Assembly: GCA_023421635.1 (NCBI GenBank)
Contig: JAEZSU010000182.1
Coordinates: forward strand, 1 to 10,499
Direction: 5' to 3'
Length of the DNA: 10,499 nucleotides
From: Actinomycetes bacterium
GTDB taxonomy: Bacteria > Actinomycetota > Actinomycetes > Actinomycetales > Microbacteriaceae
The notes under the pieces are model-generated. The model did not search any database, was not told the origin of the DNA, and was given only the letters and a program-made list of their open reading frames with translations. The translations under genes and the position numbers were made by a program. Below, piece after piece: positions 6,641 through 10,499 of the stretch (its first letter is position 1; every line of letters begins with the position of its first letter).

Positions 6641-6672
6641 TTCCGGGAAAGAATTTTCCATTCGCGGGAATG
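6641..6672 (+). promoter_or_regulatory. AT-rich patch with successive TTCC/GGAA mini-palindromes upstream of yceI
   Basis: Three small dyads follow each other: TTCC-G-GGAA (6641-6649), GGAAA-GAAT-TTTCC (6646-6659) and CATTC-GCGG-GAATG (6659-6672). The stretch is much less GC-rich than its surroundings and lies 67-98 bases before the yceI start. It may hold a promoter or operator; I cannot assign -35/-10 boxes confidently. Confidence 0.3.
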
Positions 6673-6738
6673 AATCCCATCGGAGCCCGGTTCCATCCCC
6701 CGACAGCCGCGATCGGCGCGGCACGATTTGGAGTGGAC

Positions 6739-7299
6739 ATGACCGACACCGCAACCATCGAGATCCCCGGCTACAAGGCAGGCACCTGGGTCCTGGACCC
6801 CTCGCACAGCGAGGTGCGCTTCACCGTGCGCCACATGATGATCTCGAAGGTGCGCGGCGTGTTCGCCGTGAAGAGCGCCACCATCGTCGCCCCCGAGAAC
6901 CCGCTCGAGGCCTCCGTCACCGCGACCGTCGACGCCTCCTCGCTGAACACCGGCGACGAGGGCCGTGACGGCCACCTCCGCTCGGCCGACTTCTTCGACG
7001 TGGAGACCTACCCGAGCATCGACTTCGCCTCGACCGGGGTCCGCATCGAGGGCGGCGACTTCCTCGTCGACGGCGACCTGACCATCCACGGCGTCACCAA
7101 GCCCGTGACCTTCGAGGTCGAGTTCGGCGGGTTCGGCACCGACCCGTGGGGCAACTACAAGGCCGGCGCGACCGCGAAGACCGTCATCAACCGCGAGGAC
7201 TTCGGTCTCACCTGGAACGCCGCGCTGGAGACCGGCGGCGTGCTCGTCGGCAAGGACGTCACGATCGAGCTCGACCTGCAGGGCTCGATCCAGGCCTGA
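6739..7299 (+). CDS. YceI-family lipocalin-like protein
   Basis: The 186-residue protein is a YceI-family beta-barrel. Family members bind isoprenoid or other amphiphilic lipids in a lipocalin-like cavity and are often linked to stress, although cytosolic actinobacterial members have no settled role. Typical segments are GTWVLDPSHSEVRFTVRHMM (residues 15-34), SADFFDVETYPSIDF (about 82-96), LTIHGVTKPVTFEVEF (about 114-129) and the closing [12 protein letters not shown]. There is no signal peptide, unlike the periplasmic E. coli protein. ATG 6739 has GGAG five bases upstream and gives the usual N-terminus. An upstream in-frame ATG at 6670 would add 23 residues without family similarity and has no ribosome binding site. 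The 3' end overlaps the convergent EamA gene by 41 bases. Confidence 0.92.
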   Translation: MTDTATIEIPGYKAGTWVLDPSHSEVRFTVRHMMISKVRGVFAVKSATIVAPENPLEASVTATVDASSLNTGDEGRDGHLRSADFFDVETYPSIDFASTGVRIEGGDFLVDGDLTIHGVTKPVTFEVEFGGFGTDPWGNYKAGATAKTVINREDFGLTWNAALETGGVLVGKDVTIELDLQGSIQA

Positions 7300-8266
7300 C
7301 CCGCGTCGCGTGCGGGTCGACGGGGGCGGATGCGTCGGCATCCGCCCCCGTCCCGTCTCTGCCCGCCCGGCGACCCAGCCGCCACTGTGCGAGGAGGATG
7401 CCGGCGAAGACGACGAGGGCGCCGACGGGTTCGTTCCAGGTGATGTGCTCGCCGAGGACGATGATGCCGAGCACCACCCCGACGATGGGTGTGATGTAGG
7501 TGACGGTCGATGCGCGGGTGGGGCCCCAGGCGCGCACCGCATTCTGGTTCCAGATGTACGCCACGCCCGTGCCGAGGCACCCGAGCGCGAGCATCGACAG
7601 CACCACCGGCGCGTCCAGGCGCACCGGCCCGAGCGCGACGAACGGGGTCAGCGCGAGCATGATCACGCCGGCGATGCCGATGTTCAGGAATGAGAACATG
7701 AGCGGCGTCGTGCCGGAGTCGGCGAGGAAGCGACGCATGTAGGCGAGGCTGAAGCCGTAGCACGCCGTCGCACCGAGGATGGCGAACTGCGCGGTGAGGT
7801 CCTGCCCGAACGAGAGGCCGGTCCACGGGCCGATGATCACGACGACGCCGGAGATGCCGAGGACGATCCCGAGCGTCTGCGACGGGGACAGCCGCTCGAC
7901 ACGGAACAGCAGCGCCGCCGCCAGCGCCGTCATGATCGGCGTGGTGGCGTTGAAGATGCTCGCGAGGCCCGAGGTGACGTGCTGCTGCGCCCAGGAGAAC
8001 AGCAGGAAGGGGATGACGCAGAAGGTCACCGCCAGCACGGTGAGATGCGCCCACACCCGCGGGTTCGTGGGGAGCCGCTCCCGGCGCAGCAAAACGAAGA
8101 GCCCGAGCGTGAGCCCGCCCAGCACCAGCCGCGCCCACACCACCTGCGGCGACGACAGTCCCGTCAGGCCGATCTTCATGAACAGGAAGCTCGAGCCCCA
8201 GATGAGGCCGACGAGGACGAACTGCACGGTGACCGACACGTTCGACGGGCGGGATGCGGTGGGCAC
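7259..8266 (-). CDS. EamA/DMT-superfamily transporter (RhaT-like permease)
   Basis: The 335-residue protein has two tandem EamA domains (about residues 14-145 and 160-296) giving about ten transmembrane helices. Characteristic stretches are [15 protein letters not shown] near the start, [19 protein letters not shown] ending the first half, and the repeat-equivalent [17 protein letters not shown] followed by [14 protein letters not shown] in the second. Such permeases export or import small metabolites; specificity cannot be predicted. The GTG start at 8266 is chosen because a TACGCT -10 lies exactly six bases upstream; the frame stays open farther upstream, but that part would run over the rpsO promoter. 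The last 35 codons form an uncharged-to-basic tail not expected in the family. It encodes a perfect terminator hairpin (7319-7352) and overlaps yceI by 41 bases, so an original stop may have been lost. Confidence 0.9.
   Translation of the reverse strand: MPTASRPSNVSVTVQFVLVGLIWGSSFLFMKIGLTGLSSPQVVWARLVLGGLTLGLFVLLRRERLPTNPRVWAHLTVLAVTFCVIPFLLFSWAQQHVTSGLASIFNATTPIMTALAAALLFRVERLSPSQTLGIVLGISGVVVIIGPWTGLSFGQDLTAQFAILGATACYGFSLAYMRRFLADSGTTPLMFSFLNIGIAGVIMLALTPFVALGPVRLDAPVVLSMLALGCLGTGVAYIWNQNAVRAWGPTRASTVTYITPIVGVVLGIIVLGEHITWNEPVGALVVFAGILLAQWRLGRRAGRDGTGADADASAPVDPHATRVRPGSSPAGRARS
7319..7352. terminator. Perfect 15-bp hairpin, terminator of yceI inside the EamA 3' end
   Basis: GACGGGGGCGGATGC (7319-7333) and GCATCCGCCCCCGTC (7338-7352) are exact complements around a GTCG loop. 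It starts 19 bases after the yceI stop. On the minus strand it lies inside the reading frame of the transporter gene, about 19-30 codons before its stop. There is no U tract. Confidence 0.75.
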
Positions 8267-8272
8267 GAGGCG

Positions 8273-8278
8273 AGCGTA
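8273..8278 (-). promoter_or_regulatory. Predicted leaderless -10 element (TACGCT) of the EamA gene
   Basis: On the minus strand TACGCT is followed by six bases and then GTG 8266. No Shine-Dalgarno sequence precedes that codon. The hexamer and spacing match those of the tetR-like and oxygenase genes. Confidence 0.5.
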
Positions 8279-8367
8279 TCGGCGCCCACCGACGCGTGCG
8301 GGGCTGCGGCGGGATTCCGTCGGAGAACGGCAGCCGAGCGCGCGCAGCGCCTGCGTCGCACGCGCAC

Positions 8368-8387
8368 GCGGCCGCGGCCGCGGCCGC
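8368..8387. repeat. Short (GCGGCC)3 tandem repeat upstream of rpsO
   Basis: Three tandem copies of GCGGCC plus GC, fully self-complementary, lie 13 bases before the rpsO -10 hexamer in the 231-base divergent gap between the EamA and rpsO genes. The rest of that gap (about 8279-8367) is GC-rich without a recognisable feature. Confidence 0.6.
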
Positions 8388-8400
8388 ATCCGCAGCCTGG

Positions 8401-8406
8401 TAGACT
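8401..8406 (+). promoter_or_regulatory. Predicted -10 element (TAGACT) of rpsO
   Basis: TAGACT is a good TAnnnT hexamer in front of rpsO and would give a leader of about 85 bases. The expected -35 region is the GC-only repeat, with no TTGACA-like box. Confidence 0.45.
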
Positions 8407-8417
8407 CTTCAGGTTGC

Positions 8418-8497
8418 CGTTCGATCGGCCGCGGAGAAAGAGAGCTCGCACATCGGGTGACGAGCGCCGCGCAACAAGACGGAAGGGGATCGAATCT
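8418..8497 (+). promoter_or_regulatory. Structured rpsO leader, candidate S15 autoregulatory RNA
   Basis: The leader can form three nested helices. The outer one is TTCGATC (8420-8426) with GATCGAA (8488-8494), 7 bp. The middle one is CGCGG (8430-8434) with CCGCG (8467-8471), 5 bp. The apical one is GCTCGCAC (8444-8451) with GTG-A-CGAGC (8457-8465), 8 bp with one bulged A and a five-base loop. The outer 3' strand begins within the AAGGGG ribosome binding site (8483-8488), nine bases before ATG 8498. S15 represses its own mRNA through structured leaders in several bacteria; applying that here is inference. Confidence 0.4.
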
Positions 8498-8767
8498 ATG
8501 GCACTGGAAGCAGACGTCAAGAAGGCGATCATCGAAGAGTACGCAACGCACCCCGGTGACACCGGATCCCCCGAGGTGCAGGTCGCGCTCATGACGCAGC
8601 GCATCAAGGACCTCACCGAGCACCTCAAGGAGCACAAGCACGACCACCACTCGCGTCGTGGCCTGTTCCTGCTCGTCGGTCAGCGCCGTCGCCTGCTCGG
8701 CTACCTCCAGGACATCGACATCACGCGTTACCGCAAGCTGATCGAGCGTCTCGGACTTCGCCGATAA
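8498..8767 (+). CDS. rpsO: 30S ribosomal protein S15
   Basis: The 89-residue protein is full-length S15, a primary 16S rRNA-binding protein that joins the central domain of the 30S subunit. The conserved core reads [20 protein letters not shown] (residues 21-40), then [27 protein letters not shown] and the C-terminal [12 protein letters not shown]. Start ATG 8498 has AAGGGG nine bases upstream. The leader is structured and a 16-bp terminator follows, so the gene appears monocistronic. In many bacteria pnp (polynucleotide phosphorylase) follows rpsO; here the next genes are on the opposite strand and unrelated, so the usual rpsO-pnp pair is separated by at least 1.7 kb. Identification is certain. 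Confidence 0.98.
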   Translation: MALEADVKKAIIEEYATHPGDTGSPEVQVALMTQRIKDLTEHLKEHKHDHHSRRGLFLLVGQRRRLLGYLQDIDITRYRKLIERLGLRR

Positions 8768-8792
8768 GCGCATCCCGCGTATATCGCCTTCT

Positions 8793-8827
8793 CGAAGGGC
8801 CGTCCCACGGTGTGGGGCGGCCCTTCG
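8793..8827 (+). terminator. Strong hairpin terminator of rpsO
   Basis: CGAAGGGCCGTCCCAC (8793-8808) pairs with GTGGGGCGGCCCTTCG (8812-8827): 16 bp with a single G-U pair and a three-base loop. It begins 25 bases after the rpsO stop. Confidence 0.85.
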
Positions 8828-8847
8828 TCATCCCCGCTCGCTGATCT

Positions 8848-8930
8848 CCTGACCGCGAAATGGGGTCTGGGCGCCGAGACGGTGGGTATCCCCCAGGGTC
8901 TCGGGGCCCAGAACCCGACTGGCGGTCAGG
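8848..8930. repeat. 83-nt in-register imperfect palindrome, possible REPIN/MITE-like element or structured RNA
   Basis: The sequence is symmetric about position 8889 with no bulges. CCTGACCGC (8848-8856) pairs with GCGGTCAGG (8922-8930). After a five-by-five internal loop, 8862-8880 pairs with 8898-8916 at 17 of 19 positions, and TGGG (8883-8886) pairs with CCCA (8892-8895). That is about 30 base pairs. It lies between the rpsO terminator and the end of the convergent oxygenase gene, and is longer than either side needs for termination. No coding gene is convincing in this gap. Confidence 0.65.
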
Positions 8931-8959
8931 GAGCGCAGGACACGCGGTGCCGGGTGTGC

Positions 8960-9979
8960 TCAGGATGCGGCGGCGGTGCGCGCGGCGACCAGGTCGGGGT
9001 GGTGGATGGCGGCCACGTCGGGGTGGGCGCGCAGCCGCGACTTCAGCGCGTTCTCGCCGTAGGTCGCGTAGATCGGGTTGTCCGGGTCCTCGGTGACCCC
9101 CGCCGCCTCGGCCGCGAGCTCGGCCGGCAGGTCCAGCAGCGGCAGGCGCGCGTCGAGCGCAGGGTTGAAGAAGAACGGCACCGAGATGCGGTCGTCGGGG
9201 AACGTGGGCGAGATGACGCGGTGGTTCGTGGCGATGAGGTAGCCCTGCGTGGCGTATTCGAGCAGCTCGCCGATGTTCACCACGAACGCGCCCGGCACCG
9301 GGGGAGCGTCGACCCACTCGCCGTCGCGCTGCACCTGCAGCCCGCCCTTGCCCGGCTCCACCCAGAGCAGGGTCAGCACGCCGGAGTCCTTGTGCGCCCC
9401 GACGCCCTGCTGCGGGGTCGGGTCCTCCTTGCCGGGGTAGCGGACGATCTTGATGAGGGTCTGCGGGTCCTCGAAGTGCCGGTCGAAGAAGTCCGGCTCC
9501 GCCCCGAGCGTCTCGGCCCATGCCCGCAGCAGTGTGTGGGCGACGCCGGTGAGGTGGTCGTGCCATTCGGTGACGACCTCCCGCAGCTCCGGCTGCGCCG
9601 CCGGCCACAGGTTCGGGCCGGTCAGCCGGTCGAAGTCGTGGACGGGCTCGGCCACGACCTCGCGTTCGGGGCCGATGTCGATCTGCTCGCGCCAGTCGAC
9701 CTTGCCCTGCGTGCGCTCGCCGCCGACGCGGGTGTACCCGCGGAACTGCGGGCTCTGCACGTTCTCGATCGCGAGCTTGTCCGCCTCCGGGAGGTCGAAG
9801 AACCCGCGCGCGGCACCCAGCAGCCGCGCCTCCAGCTCGGGCGTGACCCCGGTGCCGACGAGGTAGAAGAACCCGACCTCGTGCGTCGCCCGGCGCAGCT
9901 GGGCGCGGAATGCGGCGGCCGCGTCGTCGCCCTGGTCGAGCAAGGACAGATCGAGGACGGGGAGGTTCAGATCGCTCAT
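8960..9979 (-). CDS. Isopenicillin N synthase-like Fe(II)/2-oxoglutarate-dependent oxygenase
   Basis: The 339-residue protein combines the N-terminal DIOX_N-type region (LPVLDLSLLD at 6-15, EVGFFYLVGTGV at 34-45) with the C-terminal double-stranded beta-helix oxygenase domain. The facial triad is H196-x-D198 (GVGAHKDSGVLTLLW) and H253 (ATNHRVISP). R264-x-S266 (RISVPFFF) is the usual co-substrate anchor. Most relatives use 2-oxoglutarate and O2 to hydroxylate or desaturate small molecules. The IPNS name does not imply penicillin synthesis, and no biosynthetic cluster is visible. ATG 9979 has TAGCGT six bases upstream and no ribosome binding site, fitting a leaderless mRNA. An acyltransferase gene ends 80 bases upstream on the same strand, but the own promoter argues for separate expression. 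The substrate is unknown. Confidence 0.9.
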   Translation of the reverse strand: MSDLNLPVLDLSLLDQGDDAAAAFRAQLRRATHEVGFFYLVGTGVTPELEARLLGAARGFFDLPEADKLAIENVQSPQFRGYTRVGGERTQGKVDWREQIDIGPEREVVAEPVHDFDRLTGPNLWPAAQPELREVVTEWHDHLTGVAHTLLRAWAETLGAEPDFFDRHFEDPQTLIKIVRYPGKEDPTPQQGVGAHKDSGVLTLLWVEPGKGGLQVQRDGEWVDAPPVPGAFVVNIGELLEYATQGYLIATNHRVISPTFPDDRISVPFFFNPALDARLPLLDLPAELAAEAAGVTEDPDNPIYATYGENALKSRLRAHPDVAAIHHPDLVAARTAAAS

Positions 9980-9985
9980 GCCAGA

Positions 9986-9991
9986 ACGCTA
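9986..9991 (-). promoter_or_regulatory. Predicted leaderless -10 element (TAGCGT) of the oxygenase gene
   Basis: On the minus strand TAGCGT is followed by six bases (TCTGGC) and ATG 9979. There is no Shine-Dalgarno sequence. This is the fourth TAnnnT-N6/7-start arrangement in the window. Confidence 0.5.
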
Positions 9992-10044
9992 CGTGCGAAG
10001 TGATCGGGGCGCTGGTTTGTTGCACCCCGTTACCGCCACGGGCT

Positions 10045-10079
10045 CCGCATCCGTCCGCCTCAGTCCCGCGCGGATGCGG
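10045..10079 (-). terminator. Possible terminator hairpin spanning the acyltransferase stop codon
   Basis: CCGCATCCG (10045-10053) and CGGATGCGG (10071-10079) are exact complements separated by 17 bases. The repeat straddles the stop codon at 10060-10062. The loop is long and the overlap with coding sequence is unusual, so this is a weak call. Confidence 0.3.
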
Positions 10080-10499
10080 CGAACAGCCACGTCGCCTTCG
10101 GTTGCACGAGGGGGCGGAAGACGGTCCGCACGGGTCTGGTCGCGAGTGCCATCGCCACGACCACGGACGCCACGCAGACGATCGGCAGCCACACCCACGT
10201 CGGGTCGAGGCCCCGCAGCGCCCCCGACTCGCGGAACGGGTACAGCACGAAGGAGTGCAGCAGGTAGACGTACATCGTGTACTGGCCGAAGTGCGTCCAC
10301 CACTGCTCGCCTCGTGGCAGGAGCAGGAAGAAGGATGCCATGAGCACGAGCGCGCACAGCATGAGGGCGATCCGCACCCCGCCGGCCCACCACTCGGTGC
10401 CGCCGAGGACGGCGTAGGCGTCGTCGTAGAACATCCAGGTGCGCAGGTTCACCTCGCGCCAGGCGTCGATGAAGCTCCACGCCAGGACGGCTGCGCCTG
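10060..10499 (-). CDS. Membrane acyltransferase family protein, C-terminal part (5' end outside window)
   Basis: The frame enters from the right edge of the window and ends at 10060, giving 146 codons including the stop. The visible part has about four hydrophobic helices: GVRIALMLCALVLMASFFLLL, the segment around FGQYTMYVYLLHSFVLYPF, and WVWLPIVCVASVVVAMALA, plus a partial one at the edge. The FGxYTMYVYLLHSFVL block followed by a final helix and a short basic tail is typical of the C-terminal half of acyltransferase-3/fucose 4-O-acetylase-type (COG3594-like) proteins. These transfer acyl groups to cell-surface sugars or lipids. The catalytic histidine region would be in the missing N-terminal part. 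A GTG at 10452 is internal to a longer frame and is not taken as the start. The acceptor is unknown. Confidence 0.8.
   Translation of the reverse strand, partial: GAAVLAWSFIDAWREVNLRTWMFYDDAYAVLGGTEWWAGGVRIALMLCALVLMASFFLLLPRGEQWWTHFGQYTMYVYLLHSFVLYPFRESGALRGLDPTWVWLPIVCVASVVVAMALATRPVRTVFRPLVQPKATWLFAASARD

Noticed and set aside
6670..6738. Upstream ATG extension of YceI by 23 residues
   Set aside because: No ribosome binding site and no family-like sequence; ATG 6739 with GGAG five bases upstream fits the usual N-terminus.
8267..8773. N-terminal extension of the EamA frame across the rpsO region
   Set aside because: The extended frame would run antisense through rpsO and its leader. GTG 8266 has a -10 hexamer six bases upstream and gives a normal transporter N-terminus.
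8960..9979. Beta-lactam biosynthesis suggested by similarity to isopenicillin N synthase
   Set aside because: No ACV synthetase, epimerase or other cluster genes are present, and the family name covers many unrelated oxygenases.
8810..10003. 397-codon plus-strand frame opposite the oxygenase gene
   Set aside because: Antisense shadow of the Fe(II)/2-oxoglutarate oxygenase, which carries its full H-x-D...H triad on the minus strand.
1..10499. Search for mobile elements, phage genes, toxin-antitoxin pairs, defence genes, CRISPR repeats, tRNAs and rRNAs
   Set aside because: No transposase, integrase, regularly spaced repeats or tRNA-like folds were recognised. The only mobile-like signal is the palindrome at 8848-8930.

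Overview
The window reads as a piece of a high-GC actinobacterial chromosome, most likely from Microbacteriaceae and probably Microbacterium or a close relative. The basis is the uniformly GC-rich third codon positions, dense gene packing, TAnnnT -10 hexamers lying six or seven bases before start codons (leaderless transcripts), and the style of the FKBP, YceI and S15 proteins. This assignment is by recognition, not by a search. I see no insertion sequence, phage gene, CRISPR array, rRNA or tRNA. Most of the window is ordinary core and accessory metabolism, and the less usual signals are mainly in the gaps between genes.

Left part (1-2981, plus strand): the tail of a probable CpdA/Rv0805-like metallophosphoesterase (1-170), aspartate ammonia-lyase aspA (284-1756), and a PrsW-family membrane protease (1785-2981) with its own predicted leaderless promoter in the short gap after aspA.

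Middle part (3053-6060): a two-gene plus-strand operon. A palindromic operator-like site (3053-3074) precedes an adenosine/adenine deaminase-family hydrolase (3089-4084), which overlaps by 4 bases (ATGA) an NtaA/SnaA/DszA-type flavin-dependent monooxygenase (4081-5445). A strong hairpin terminator (5450-5477) separates this operon from a convergent TetR-family regulator (5485-6060, minus). The deaminase has unusual residues in several pocket motifs. Deaminase, monooxygenase, operator and nearby TetR gene together suggest a small regulated catabolic module for an unknown, perhaps N-heterocyclic, substrate. This is the best candidate here for something undescribed.

Right-centre part (6061-8767): the divergent TetR/FKBP gap contains a perfect 13-bp inverted repeat. 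It is followed by a cytosolic FKBP-type prolyl isomerase (6225-6593), a terminator, a YceI-family protein (6739-7299), and a convergent EamA/DMT transporter (7259-8266, minus). The transporter's 3' end overlaps yceI and contains a perfect 15-bp terminator-like hairpin. Divergent from the transporter is rpsO (8498-8767). Its leader can fold into a nested structure next to the ribosome binding site, and it ends in a strong terminator.

Right end (8793-10499): downstream of rpsO, where many bacteria carry pnp, there is instead an 83-nt palindrome in exact register, then a convergent isopenicillin-N-synthase-like Fe(II)/2-oxoglutarate oxygenase (8960-9979, minus) and the C-terminal part of a membrane acyltransferase (10060 to the window edge, minus).
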